NCBI GenBank assembly: GCA_034667405.1
Contig: JAXDJX010000019.1
Coordinates: forward strand, 248,001 to 312,000
Direction of reading: 5' to 3'
Source: JANXVR01 sp034667405
Lineage (GTDB): Bacteria > Actinomycetota > UBA4738 > HRBIN12
Length of the DNA stretch: 64,000 nt
A program made the position numbers and the translations under genes. Shown here piece by piece: positions 8,478 through 17,218 of the stretch; the first letter of the stretch is position 1; the number at the start of each line of letters is the position of its first letter. The notes under the pieces were generated by a model, which was not told the DNA's origin, did no database searches, and saw nothing but the letters and a program-made list of their open reading frames with translations.

Positions 8478-9188
8478 CTACCGGAGAGAGACGCTCTCGC
8501 CCGGGCCATGATGCAACCACTCGCCGTCGCGATAGAGGTGCGCTCCGCCCGCGCCGATCACGGTCCAGGCGTCGTCCTGACCCAAGAGTGCCGTGTCCTC
8601 ATCGATCCCGACGAGCATCTCGCCGGCCGGCACGCTCGCGACGAAGAAATCGGTGAGTCCCGGCGCGAACGTGTCGAGGGCATCCCAGTGCGGTCCGAAC
8701 CACACCCCGGGGAACACGCCCAGACCGGACTTCCACACCGAAGGATCGAACTCCCCCGAGGCGCTGTCGGGAGCCCGGTTCCCCAGGCATGCGACGCCGG
8801 CGCTGCAGCCCGCGTACGCCAAGCCGCGTTCGCGTTCCTCGGTCATGGCGTTCCAGAACGCGGAATCCCGGAGCACCGCCGAGAGGTAGGCGGGATTGCC
8901 GCCGGAGAAGTACGCCACGGATGCACCGGCGAGCATGTCCACCACCTCGGCTTTGTCCGCGTCGGCCCGTGTCCGCAGCGGAACCACTTCGGCGGCGACA
9001 CCCAGCCCTTCGTAGTGGGACAAGCCCTTGGCCGCCCACATCGAGAAGACGTCGTCCCCTTCCGCGGCGGACGCAGTGGGGATCACCAGCACCCGTCCGT
9101 CGCCGCTTGCGCGCTCCAGCAGCCACCGGTCGACCACGCCCGACCACGGTTGGAATTCACCCGACCCGAGCAGCGCGAACAGCTTCAT
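8478..9188 (-). CDS. Peptidase S51-like (cyanophycinase/dipeptidase E-type) protein
   Basis: The 236-residue product resembles the class-I glutamine-amidotransferase-like fold of peptidase S51. The nucleophile elbow is Y-A-G-C-S-A-G near residue 130, where the central serine takes the nucleophile place, and an earlier F-S-G-G-N-P segment matches the family oxyanion region. Members cleave Asp-containing dipeptides, cyanophycin or related amides. No signal peptide is seen. Its ATG overlaps the decarboxylase stop by 4 nt (ATGA), which places it third in the PIG-L/decarboxylase operon. The substrate is unknown; the context suggests processing of an amidated small molecule. Confidence 0.75.
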   Translation of the reverse strand: MKLFALLGSGEFQPWSGVVDRWLLERASGDGRVLVIPTASAAEGDDVFSMWAAKGLSHYEGLGVAAEVVPLRTRADADKAEVVDMLAGASVAYFSGGNPAYLSAVLRDSAFWNAMTEERERGLAYAGCSAGVACLGNRAPDSASGEFDPSVWKSGLGVFPGVWFGPHWDALDTFAPGLTDFFVASVPAGEMLVGIDEDTALLGQDDAWTVIGAGGAHLYRDGEWLHHGPGESVSLR

Positions 9189-10693
9189 CGCAGCTCTTCG
9201 GGTCTCAGCTCGGCGTCGGCCTTCTGGCCGAGCTCCTCGGCGACCGCCAATAACAGGTCCATCTGGTCGGCCTCCGTCCGGAAGTTCACGATGCAGACGC
9301 GGATGGCGTGCCGCTCGCCCAGGACGGCGTTCGAGGGGAAGACCCGGCCGTCGAGCTGGATATCGGCCACCAGCCGTTCGTTGAGCAGGTCGAGGTATCG
9401 GTCGCGGGCCTCAGCGTCGGCACGGCCCTCCAGATCCTGGGGCACGTAGCGGAAACAGCAGATGGATAGGACCGCCGGCGAGATGAGTTCGAACGAAGGG
9501 TGTGCGTCCGCGGAGGCGGCCAGGTAGCGGGCGAGCTCCGCGTCGTGGGAGATCCGTCGCGCGTACGCGTCGCGACCGTGAGCGAGCAAGCTCACCCATA
9601 CCTTCAACGCCCAGAAACTCCGGGAGAACTGCGGACCGTGGCGCCCAAGGTCAAGCCCTCGCTGCGTGTACTCCTTGTCCTGGTGCACGTAGGACGCGTC
9701 GCCCTCGAAGGATTCCGCCAGGTGCGCCATGTTCCGAACCAGGACGCACCCTCCGGAATGCGGTGTGTAGAGCCACTTGTGCGGGTCGAACGCGATGGAA
9801 TCCGCGCGCTCGATCCCGTCGAACAGGGGACGGAGATCGGGGGCCAGGACGGCCGGTCCACCGTATGCGCCGTCGACATGGAACCAGAGACCTTCTTCGG
9901 CGCAGAGGTCGGCCAACTCGTGCATCGGGTCCACCGCACCTGTTGCCACGGTTCCGGCGGATCCCACCACGGCGAATGGCTGCATCCCCGCCGCGCGGTC
10001 GGCGGCGATAGCCTCGCGAAGCAGATCCATGCGGACACGGAACCGCCCGTCGACCGGGATCTTGCGGAGTTGCTCGGTTCCCACGCCCAGCATGTCGGCC
10101 GCGCGTTCGCTGACGATGTGGGTTTCGTCCGACATGTACATCGTCAGTCGAGGCCCGCCGGCCACGCCCTGAGCTCGCACGTTCCATCCGGCCTTGTGAT
10201 CGCGCGCGGCCTTCAAGCCGACGAAGTTCGCCATCGATCCGCCCGAGGTGATGATGCCGCCGGAACCCTCCGGGAGGCCGAACATCTCCTCGGCGAAGAA
10301 CCGCGTGAGGGCCAGTTCGATCTCCGAGGCGGCGGGGCTCAGCACCCATCCGCCTACGTTCTGATTCAAGCCGGCCGCCAGGAGATCGGCCGCCGCTCCC
10401 GGAACGGTCCCCGGCCCCGACACGTAGGCCATGAACCCCGGATGTCCCGGATACATCGACCAGTCGAACACCACCGACCGGAGGTAGGCGAACAGTTCGT
10501 CGTCGGCCATCGGTGCGCCGGGCACGGGGATGGCGACCGCCTCGCGGACCTTCTCGGATGGAAGGAGACGGCCCACGGGAAGGTCGGGCAACGCCTTCAA
10601 AAACTCCTGCCAGAGTTCGACCGCTCGATCGGCGAACTCCCGGCCACGCTCGGCGTCCCACGCCAGATCGCGGACGGGTTCGGGCCGCTGCAT
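9185..10693 (-). CDS. PLP-dependent group II amino acid decarboxylase
   Basis: The 502-residue enzyme has the group II decarboxylase features: a H-P-G-F-M-A-Y substrate-side motif near residue 85, S-G-G-S-M-A-N, the PLP-stacking H-V-D-G-A-Y-G-G, and the Schiff-base lysine in F-D-P-H-K-W-L near residue 305. Such enzymes decarboxylate aromatic amino acids, glutamate or related substrates, and the exact one cannot be read here. The start is the ATG at 10693, whose first base overlaps the preceding TGA; GTG one codon earlier is possible. It sits between a PIG-L deacetylase and an S51-like peptidase, both overlapping it. Confidence 0.85.
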   Translation of the reverse strand: MQRPEPVRDLAWDAERGREFADRAVELWQEFLKALPDLPVGRLLPSEKVREAVAIPVPGAPMADDELFAYLRSVVFDWSMYPGHPGFMAYVSGPGTVPGAAADLLAAGLNQNVGGWVLSPAASEIELALTRFFAEEMFGLPEGSGGIITSGGSMANFVGLKAARDHKAGWNVRAQGVAGGPRLTMYMSDETHIVSERAADMLGVGTEQLRKIPVDGRFRVRMDLLREAIAADRAAGMQPFAVVGSAGTVATGAVDPMHELADLCAEEGLWFHVDGAYGGPAVLAPDLRPLFDGIERADSIAFDPHKWLYTPHSGGCVLVRNMAHLAESFEGDASYVHQDKEYTQRGLDLGRHGPQFSRSFWALKVWVSLLAHGRDAYARRISHDAELARYLAASADAHPSFELISPAVLSICCFRYVPQDLEGRADAEARDRYLDLLNERLVADIQLDGRVFPSNAVLGERHAIRVCIVNFRTEADQMDLLLAVAEELGQKADAELRPEELR

Positions 10694-11403
10694 CACTTCT
10701 CCGCCGCCAGCCGGAAACTTTCTTCGGCCATCGCGCGCCCCAAGAAGTCCTCCCCGAAGGCGGCAGCCATGGCCCCGACCTGACTCTCGTGTTCCTGGAG
10801 GGCACGGAGCTTCAGATCCAGGAGATCACGGGGCAGCCGATAAGCGATCGCGAGTTCCTCCCGGGCAACCACCGGAGGCGTCCCCGGCCGGAACACGTCG
10901 AAGCGGTTCATCTCCGGCACGAACTCGTCGGCCCACTCCTGCGTGTAGACCGCATAGAAGAGCCGGGCGCCCGCGGGCGCGGCTTCGTGGAAGGCGTCCG
11001 TGGCCCAACGCGATACCGACATGTGGGCCACGTGACCGGTCATGCCGTCGGGGCCGAACGTCAGGACCGCCTGCGGCTGGACCTCCCGCATCACCTCCAG
11101 AACCCGTTCGGCACCGGACTCGGGCAAGGCCGTGTCCATGTCGATATCAGGAAGACCCAGGAATTCGTGCTCGGTGACGCCGAGGACATCGAAACTTCGC
11201 AGAAGTTCCTTCTCACGGACCTCGCCCATCGTTTCCGGGGGCCATCGTTCCTCATCCATGGAGCCGCCCTCACCACGGGTGGCGGTGACACACATCACCC
11301 GGCGTCCTTCACGGGCGGCTTCGGCCATGAGTCCTGCGGAGAGGTAGGCCTCGTCGTCCGGGTGTGCCCAGACCCCGAGCACCGTGCCGTCGAACCCTTC
11401 CAT
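10693..11403 (-). CDS. PIG-L/LmbE-type zinc deacetylase
   Basis: The 236-residue enzyme has the zinc-binding A-H-P-D-D-E motif at residues 13-18 and the second metal histidine in T-G-H-V-A-H near 123-128. Homologues include MshB and Mca of mycothiol metabolism and other N-acetylglucosamine-type deacetylases. An actinomycete host makes a mycothiol role plausible, but no MshA or MshC lies here. The start is ATG at 11403 and the stop overlaps the decarboxylase start. It is the first gene of a three-gene overlapping operon. Confidence 0.85.
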   Translation of the reverse strand: MEGFDGTVLGVWAHPDDEAYLSAGLMAEAAREGRRVMCVTATRGEGGSMDEERWPPETMGEVREKELLRSFDVLGVTEHEFLGLPDIDMDTALPESGAERVLEVMREVQPQAVLTFGPDGMTGHVAHMSVSRWATDAFHEAAPAGARLFYAVYTQEWADEFVPEMNRFDVFRPGTPPVVAREELAIAYRLPRDLLDLKLRALQEHESQVGAMAAAFGEDFLGRAMAEESFRLAAEK

Positions 11404-11435
11404 CCCAGCCCCCTTTCGGGGGCAATCCTAGATGG

Positions 11436-11639
11436 TCACGCCGTCCCGGGCCAAAGGCTCTTTCCGCGGTAGTTGGGGAACTTCACTTCGGCGTGCTGCC
11501 AGCAGTGTTTCGACGCGTTGTACACCGAGAGTTTCGTGTCGCATGCCGGCGCCTCGCACACACGACCCTTGCTGTGGGTCGGGGATGCCGGAGGGAGATT
11601 CCCGGGTCGGCTGCCCAGCATCTGTTCGTTCTCCCGCAT
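11436..11639 (-). CDS. Small Cys/His protein, putative zinc finger
   Basis: The 67-residue protein has a C-x4-C near residues 28-33 and a C-W-x-H near 46-49, a likely single zinc site. The rest is polar. A perfect AGGAGG lies 6 nt before the ATG, which supports it being a real gene despite its size. It follows the anti-sigma gene by 85 nt on the same strand and may belong to the redox sigma operon. Function unknown. Confidence 0.6.
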   Translation of the reverse strand: MRENEQMLGSRPGNLPPASPTHSKGRVCEAPACDTKLSVYNASKHCWQHAEVKFPNYRGKSLWPGTA

Positions 11640-11724
11640 GTCGGTCCTCCTCGCGTTGGATAGGGATTCGACGCGAGGACTGCCGCGGTTCAGCTGTTCC
11701 GGTGAGGGGTGGTTGAAGCTGGTC

Positions 11725-11979
11725 CTACTCGGGGGCGGTATCCAGGGAGCGGATCAGTCCCTTGAGCTTGTCCTGGAGGTCCACCGGGATCGCATCACCG
11801 GTGCATTTGGTCTGGATGACCACCTTGAGTCGCCGCCGGAACTCGACCCGCTGCATACACGGATTGCAGCCGCTCAGGTGGCTCTGGACATCCACCTTCA
11901 CGCTGGCATCGCACTCACCGTCGAGCCATCGCTCGATCTCGCGCAAGGTCTGTTCGCATTCGGGTCCGCAGTTGATCAT
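11725..11979 (-). CDS. Zinc anti-sigma factor, RsrA-like
   Basis: The 84-residue protein has the zinc-associated anti-sigma motif H-x3-C-x2-C (H-L-S-G-C-N-P-C), preceded by C3 and C8 near the N-terminus. This is the layout of RsrA, which releases SigR when disulfides form. The start at 11979 overlaps the sigma factor stop by 4 nt (ATGA). The pairing with a SigR-like sigma makes thiol-oxidative stress sensing the best inference. Confidence 0.82.
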   Translation of the reverse strand: MINCGPECEQTLREIERWLDGECDASVKVDVQSHLSGCNPCMQRVEFRRRLKVVIQTKCTGDAIPVDLQDKLKGLIRSLDTAPE

Positions 11980-12566
11980 TCGGATTCGACCAGTCCTCGT
12001 TGGCGGGCTGTTTCCCACAACGCCTTCTCCAGCGCCTTTCTTCCCCGGTGCAAGCGCGACATCACGGTCCCGATGGGCGTTTCCATGATGTCGGCGATCT
12101 CTTTGTAGCTGAATCCCTCAACATCCGCCAGGAGGACCGGGATCCGGAAGTTCTCGGGGAGCGATTCCAGTGCCTGCTTCACATCGGTGTCGGGAAGGCG
12201 ATCCAGGACCTGATCCTCCGCAGACTCCTGCACGCTCTGGGCGCCCAGCTTGTCGAACAGATACCACTCGTCGATGTCGTCGGGGCCGTCGACGATCTGT
12301 GGCTGGCGCTGCTTCTTCCGATAGGTATTGATGAAGTTGTTCGTGAGGATCCGGTAGAGCCACGCCTTGAGGTTGGTCCCTTCTTGGAACCCGCCGAATC
12401 CGCGGAACGCGCGGAGATAGGTGTCCTGCACCAAGTCCTCGGCATCGCTCGGATTCCGTGTCATGCGGAGCGCCGCCCCGTAGAGGCTCGGCAGGAGCGG
12501 CAACACATCGCGTTCGAACCGTTCCCGGAGGGCATCCTCGTCGAGCGCGGTCTCGGCCTTAGACAT
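11976..12566 (-). CDS. ECF sigma factor, SigR/SigH-like
   Basis: The 196-residue protein has sigma region 2 (D-A-E-D-L-V-Q-D-T-Y-L-R-A-F near residues 45-58, then the L-K-A-W-L-Y-R-I-L-T-N-N-F segment) and region 4 (L-P-E-N-F-R-I-P-V-L-L-A-D-V-E-G-F-S-Y-K-E-I and G-T-V-M-S-R-L-H-R-G-R). These segments closely match SigR/SigH of actinomycetes, which control the disulfide-stress response. The ATG at 12566 has a GGAGA 9 nt upstream and overlaps the end of the molybdopterin oxidoreductase gene by 8 nt. The anti-sigma gene follows with an ATGA overlap. Confidence 0.88.
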   Translation of the reverse strand: MSKAETALDEDALRERFERDVLPLLPSLYGAALRMTRNPSDAEDLVQDTYLRAFRGFGGFQEGTNLKAWLYRILTNNFINTYRKKQRQPQIVDGPDDIDEWYLFDKLGAQSVQESAEDQVLDRLPDTDVKQALESLPENFRIPVLLADVEGFSYKEIADIMETPIGTVMSRLHRGRKALEKALWETARQRGLVESE

Positions 12567-14112
12567 CGAAACTGATCTCCTGGAGCCCGCTGGCTCCCGA
12601 CGGATACGTGTCGGCGACGACCGTCGGCTGCAGGTTGCCGGCTCCGTCGGTCGCGCGAACAAGGGCGGAGACGGTCCCGGGCCCCGCGGGCAAGGGAAGC
12701 CGCCAGCGGCGCCACGTGAAGGCGGAAAGCTCCGATTCCAAGTCCGCCTCCTTCCACGTGCTGCCCTTGTCGACCGACACCTCGACCTTCGAGATCCCGC
12801 GGTCCCCTGCGAACGCCACCCCCGCCAACAGGTAGGGGGCTGCGTTCGCGCCGGTGGTGTCCGTTCTCGCCGTCGTCTTCACGATCGCGGTCTTGGACCA
12901 ACCCCGATGTTCCCAGTATCCCTGATACGGCTGATCCACGACCTCAAGCGACTCCAACCATTTGGGTTGCTTCATGCCGTAGTGGCCGGGAGCCAGGATC
13001 CGTGCCGGGAACCCGTGCGCGCGAGGAAGCGCGTTGCCGTTCATCCCGACCGCGACCAGCGTGCCGGGTCGGAGCGCGTCGGACATGGGCAGGGAATCGG
13101 AGTAGCCACCCACCGCCCGCGATACAACTTCAAGGGCGCCGCTCTTCACACCGGCCCGTTCCAGGATGAGATGCATAGGAACCCCGGTCCACCTGGCCGT
13201 GGACATGAGATCGCCGCCCACCTGGTTCGAGATGCACTCGAGGGTGAAGTACTGCTCCACCGCGGGCATCGCCAGCAGTTGCTCGTAGGTGAGGCTGAGC
13301 TCGCGATCGACCAAGCCGAAGACGCGGAGGCGCCAGGTCTTCTGGTCGATCTGGGGATCGAAGAGTTCCTCATCCACCACGTAGTGCTCGGCAGTCGGCG
13401 TCACGCGGGGGCTGAGGCCGGCGATATGTGCGAAGGCCGAATCGCCCGGTGCGCTCGATGGCGTCTTCGCCGGCGTGACGTCCCGCGCATGCAGCGCCTG
13501 GGCGCCCGGGTCAGGCGCCGGATGGACGAACCGACTGAGGTGGGCCGCACCCAGGATCATGCCGCCCGCCGTGAGCCCGAACGCCTGCAGCACGGATCGG
13601 CGGGCGAGGTCGGCCTCCGAACCGCCGGCGGGGGCTGAGGCAACATCAGAGAGGCGGCCGAAGACACGGCCGGCAACGAAAGCGCCCACCGCGAAGGCCA
13701 CCACGACGCCCGCAGCGAACGCCACTCTGCCAACGGTCGTCGTGTTGGGCCTGAAAGCCGTGACCGAGACGAGCAACAGCGGTGCGGCAGCGAGCCCCGC
13801 AGCGATGGCGGTGCTTCCGCGAAGGCGAGTGTGCAGCCAGGGGATCAGGCGTCCCAGTTCCCAGGCGGCGAAGGCGAGAACCAGCCCGGTTCCCACCACG
13901 GTGAGCGGCAGCGCGGTGTGTTGGAGCGCGTCGATGAAGAACGCGGCGATGCGGCCCGGGGTCACGCTCGCGATCCCCTCCGCCACGACGATCGGCGGGA
14001 ACGGGAACGATGACCAGACCGTGGTCAGGACGCCACACACGACCAAGGCAACCCCGGCGCCGGTCAACGCGGCGACGGATCCGGCGGTTCGCTGATCTCG
14101 GTCCACGTCCAT
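12559..14112 (-). CDS. Membrane-anchored sulfite-oxidase-type molybdopterin oxidoreductase
   Basis: The 517-residue protein has four to five N-terminal hydrophobic segments (to about residue 150) and then a sulfite-oxidase-like molybdopterin domain. The molybdenum-ligating cysteine is in Y-F-T-L-E-C-I-S-N near residue 290, followed by the conserved A-R-W-T-G-V-P. A C-terminal dimerisation domain of Ig type (about 410-517) is present. The arrangement resembles actinobacterial membrane oxidoreductases of the YedY/SUOX superfamily; the substrate is unknown. It is the first gene of the sigR-type operon, overlapping the sigma gene, and is divergent from ftsH. Confidence 0.85.
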   Translation of the reverse strand: MDVDRDQRTAGSVAALTGAGVALVVCGVLTTVWSSFPFPPIVVAEGIASVTPGRIAAFFIDALQHTALPLTVVGTGLVLAFAAWELGRLIPWLHTRLRGSTAIAAGLAAAPLLLVSVTAFRPNTTTVGRVAFAAGVVVAFAVGAFVAGRVFGRLSDVASAPAGGSEADLARRSVLQAFGLTAGGMILGAAHLSRFVHPAPDPGAQALHARDVTPAKTPSSAPGDSAFAHIAGLSPRVTPTAEHYVVDEELFDPQIDQKTWRLRVFGLVDRELSLTYEQLLAMPAVEQYFTLECISNQVGGDLMSTARWTGVPMHLILERAGVKSGALEVVSRAVGGYSDSLPMSDALRPGTLVAVGMNGNALPRAHGFPARILAPGHYGMKQPKWLESLEVVDQPYQGYWEHRGWSKTAIVKTTARTDTTGANAAPYLLAGVAFAGDRGISKVEVSVDKGSTWKEADLESELSAFTWRRWRLPLPAGPGTVSALVRATDGAGNLQPTVVADTYPSGASGLQEISFDV

Positions 14113-14199
14113 GAGTGCAACGGTACGCCCGAACCATTACAAGACCGTCATGGTGGCCTGGCTGCCATATCCCAAAGCCGGTGGGAAGATGGGTGGACG

Positions 14200-16218
14200 A
14201 TGCCTGATACCGACAAGAACGACCGAAAGTCCCGCTGGCCCAATCCGAATGCCGCTCCCGGCACAGGCGGTACGCCCCGCCCACGGATGAATCCGGTGAT
14301 CCTCATCGTCGTGGTCGTGATCGCGCTACTCATGTTCAGCCGTTTCTTCGGAACGGCGAGCACCGACAGGATCAGCTACTCGGAGTTCCTGACCCACGTG
14401 CAGAACAACGATTTCGACGGCGACATCACGATCTCGGAAACGGGCATCACCGGGAAGTACAAGGACGCGCAGGGTGAAGATGTTCAGTTCTCCACGCCTT
14501 TGTCGCCCAACGTCCAGGTCGATCAGACATATTTCGCGTTCCTTGATCAGAACGGGGTCAGCTACACGCTCGCGCCGTCGACACCGTGGCTGGGACTCCT
14601 GGTCAATCTCGGGTTCCCGATCCTGCTCATGGTTGGCCTCTACTTCTTCGTGATCAAGCGGATGGCCGGGGGCGCGGGCGGGGCGCTCAACATGGGCAAG
14701 AACAAGGTCAAGATCTATGACCGCAAAGAGATGAAGACCACGTTCAACGACGTAGCCGGCGTTGATGAAGCCAAGGACGAACTCAAGGAGATCGTCGAGT
14801 TCCTGCGCAACCCCAAGAAGTACCAGCGCCTGGGCGGCCGCATCCCGAAGGGCGTGCTGCTCCTCGGGCCTCCCGGATGCGGCAAGACCCTGCTTGCGCG
14901 GGCTGTAGCCGGCGAGGCCAACGTCCCGTTCTTCTTCATGAGCGGGTCGGAGTTCGTCGAGATGTTCGTCGGGTTGGGGGCCGCGCGGGTGCGCGAGCTG
15001 TTCCAGCAGGCCAAGGAGAAGGCACCTGCGCTGATCTTCCTGGACGAGATCGACACCATCGGCAAAGGCCGGGCGGGCGTGAGTGGCGCCGGGTTCGGCG
15101 CCCACGATGAGCGTGAGCAGACCCTGAACCAGCTATTGGTAGAGATGGACGGCTTCGACGCCAGCAAGGGCGTGATCATCATGGCCGCCACCAACCGGCC
15201 CGATGTGCTCGACCCGGCGCTGGTCAGGCCCGGGCGGTTCGACCGACAGGTGGTCGTGGACCGGCCCGACCTCAACGGGCGGGAAGAGATCCTCCGCGTC
15301 CACGCACGGGGCGTTGCGCTGGACCCCAGCGTCGACCTGAGAACCGTCGCCGCACGAACCCCCGGCTTCACGGGCGCGGACCTGGAGAACGTGGTCAACG
15401 AGGCCGCGCTGCTCGCGGCCCGGCGCGAGAAGAACTCCGTCACCGAGCACGAACTCGAAGAGGCGATCGACCGTTCGTCGATGGGGCTGGAGCGAAAGTC
15501 GCGGGTGATGAGCCCGAAGGAGAAGACGCGCGTCGCCTCGCACGAGATGGGCCACGCGCTGGTCGCCCACTACTGCGAGAACCTGGACCCAGTGCACCGG
15601 ATCACCATCATCCCCCGCGGCACCGCGGCGCTCGGCCTCACGATGACCCGACCGCTCGAGGACCGCTACCTGGCCACCGAGCCAGAGCTGAAGGACATGC
15701 TCGCGTTCGCCATGGGCGGACGCGTGGCCGAGGAGATCGTCTACGACGAGGTGTCCACCGGAGCCCAGAACGACCTGGAACGCGCGACGCAGATCGCCCG
15801 AGCCATGGTGGCCGAATACGGCATGAGCGAGAAGGTCGGTCCGCTGTCGTTCGGGCATGAGGATCCGAACGCGTTCTTCGGGGGTTCGAACGGCAAGATG
15901 TCCGGCGCCACTGCCCAGACGATCGACGAAGAGGTCTCGCGACTCCTCGCCGAGGCTCACACCCAGGCCGAGGGCATCCTGAAGGAACACCTTTCCCTGC
16001 TGGACCGGCTCTCGGCCCTCCTGCTGGTGACGGAGACCATCGACGGGGACGACCTCAAGGCCTACGCCGACGGCACCAAACCGATCCCCGATCCCGAGGT
16101 GGTGGCGCGGAACGCGAAGGATGCGGCTGCGGCAGCGGTGGCGCGCCCGGCGATGCCTTCACCGGAACATCACGGGAACCGGCAGATCATCCCGCCGACC
16201 CCTCCCATGCCCGCCTGA
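14200..16218 (+). CDS. ftsH: ATP-dependent zinc metalloprotease FtsH
   Basis: The 672-residue membrane protease degrades unstable or misassembled membrane and cytosolic proteins. Two transmembrane helices (about 27-45 and 128-147) flank a periplasmic-side domain. The AAA domain has Walker A G-P-P-G-C-G-K-T near 225, Walker B L-I-F-L-D-E-I-D, and the second-region-of-homology arginines R-P-G-R-F-D-R. The zinc site is H-E-M-G-H near residue 448; the usual form is HEAGH. A Pro-rich tail follows. It is divergent from the oxidoreductase-sigR operon across 87 bp. Confidence 0.96.
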   Translation: MPDTDKNDRKSRWPNPNAAPGTGGTPRPRMNPVILIVVVVIALLMFSRFFGTASTDRISYSEFLTHVQNNDFDGDITISETGITGKYKDAQGEDVQFSTPLSPNVQVDQTYFAFLDQNGVSYTLAPSTPWLGLLVNLGFPILLMVGLYFFVIKRMAGGAGGALNMGKNKVKIYDRKEMKTTFNDVAGVDEAKDELKEIVEFLRNPKKYQRLGGRIPKGVLLLGPPGCGKTLLARAVAGEANVPFFFMSGSEFVEMFVGLGAARVRELFQQAKEKAPALIFLDEIDTIGKGRAGVSGAGFGAHDEREQTLNQLLVEMDGFDASKGVIIMAATNRPDVLDPALVRPGRFDRQVVVDRPDLNGREEILRVHARGVALDPSVDLRTVAARTPGFTGADLENVVNEAALLAARREKNSVTEHELEEAIDRSSMGLERKSRVMSPKEKTRVASHEMGHALVAHYCENLDPVHRITIIPRGTAALGLTMTRPLEDRYLATEPELKDMLAFAMGGRVAEEIVYDEVSTGAQNDLERATQIARAMVAEYGMSEKVGPLSFGHEDPNAFFGGSNGKMSGATAQTIDEEVSRLLAEAHTQAEGILKEHLSLLDRLSALLLVTETIDGDDLKAYADGTKPIPDPEVVARNAKDAAAAAVARPAMPSPEHHGNRQIIPPTPPMPA

Positions 16219-16231
16219 GACCGATCCCTGG

Positions 16232-17185
16232 TTAGTGGTGGTGATCGGGGCCGTGATCGTGCGGCTCCGGAGGTTTCGGGTTCACACACAGGTCCCAGCG
16301 GTCGCGCCAACGATCTAGGAACCGGTAGTAGTTCCGTTTGGACAGACGGGCGCGCTCTTCCGGCGAGGTGTTGAACCACATCCGATGCTCGTGCTTGCTC
16401 GCCGGAACGGGCACCACCACGGCGCGGGCACCCGTGTCCTTCACTCGGAACGAGTACTCGATGTCGGCGGTTCGGTACCACTTGAACTTCTCGTCGAAGA
16501 GCCCGGCGCGGGCAAGCATCTCCCGCTTGAACGCCATGAAGTACCCCTCGATGGCGTCGCAGTCCCCCGCCGCCGGTGCCTCGTCGAACTCCCGCAGATC
16601 CGCGGTGACGATGCCGAACGGACCGGCGACCCCCACCGCGGGGTCGGCGAGGGCGTCCTCCAGCGGGCCGAACACGTCGCCGGCGGGTTCAACCGAGCCG
16701 TCCATGACGAACACGATCCCGCCGGTCGAGCGTTTGAGACCGGCGTTGCGAGCGGCCGCCCATCCCGTTCCCTCTTCGAGCCGCACGACCTCGACATCCG
16801 CGCCGTAGGTATCGGGATCCGCATCGGTCACGTCGGCCACGACGTACTGGACTCTGCGATCTCCTTGGTTCGCGCGGAAGCCGGCGATCGCGCGAACCAC
16901 ATCCTCCGGCCAGCCCTCCACGACCCATTGCACGGAGACATCCGCCGTCGGCTCGTCATCCAGAACGGACACGATGTCTGCCGCTCTCCGTCTGGTGTTC
17001 TCCGCCGACTCGATCTCGAGTGCTTCGGAGGGTTCCAGCGAGAAGCCGTCGGGGACGTCGGCCACCGTCCACCCGGCGTCGGAGATCTGGTCGCGGAGTC
17101 GGTCGGCGAGCGCGAAGTCTCTGTTGGCTCGCGCGACCGCACGGGCTGAGGCGAGTTCCCTGACCTCCTGAGGAGCTTCGGGCAT
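16232..17185 (-). CDS. CysRS C-terminal-like segment fused to family 2 glycosyltransferase
   Basis: The 317-residue protein starts with about 50 residues resembling the C-terminal tail of cysteinyl-tRNA synthetase (A-R-A-x-A-R-A-N-R-D-F-A-L-A-D-R-L-R-D and a V-x-D-x-P-D-G motif). The rest is a GT-A glycosyltransferase-like domain: G-W-A-A-A-R-N-A-G near 143, V-F-V-M-D-G-S near 160 in place of the DxD region, and an F-D-E-K-F-K-W-Y-R-T-A-D-I-E-Y motif near 240. The end is His-rich (H-D-H-G-P-D-H-H-H). No membrane segment. It may glycosylate a soluble target; the role of the tRNA-synthetase-like segment is unknown. Confidence 0.7.
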   Translation of the reverse strand: MPEAPQEVRELASARAVARANRDFALADRLRDQISDAGWTVADVPDGFSLEPSEALEIESAENTRRRAADIVSVLDDEPTADVSVQWVVEGWPEDVVRAIAGFRANQGDRRVQYVVADVTDADPDTYGADVEVVRLEEGTGWAAARNAGLKRSTGGIVFVMDGSVEPAGDVFGPLEDALADPAVGVAGPFGIVTADLREFDEAPAAGDCDAIEGYFMAFKREMLARAGLFDEKFKWYRTADIEYSFRVKDTGARAVVVPVPASKHEHRMWFNTSPEERARLSKRNYYRFLDRWRDRWDLCVNPKPPEPHDHGPDHHH

Positions 17186-17218
17186 GGGTCCCCCTTCGGC
17201 CCGGAGGGTGCGATGGCG

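Noticed and set aside
9500..10783. A 427-codon plus-strand frame
   Set aside because: Antisense to the PLP decarboxylase, whose motifs are intact on the other strand.
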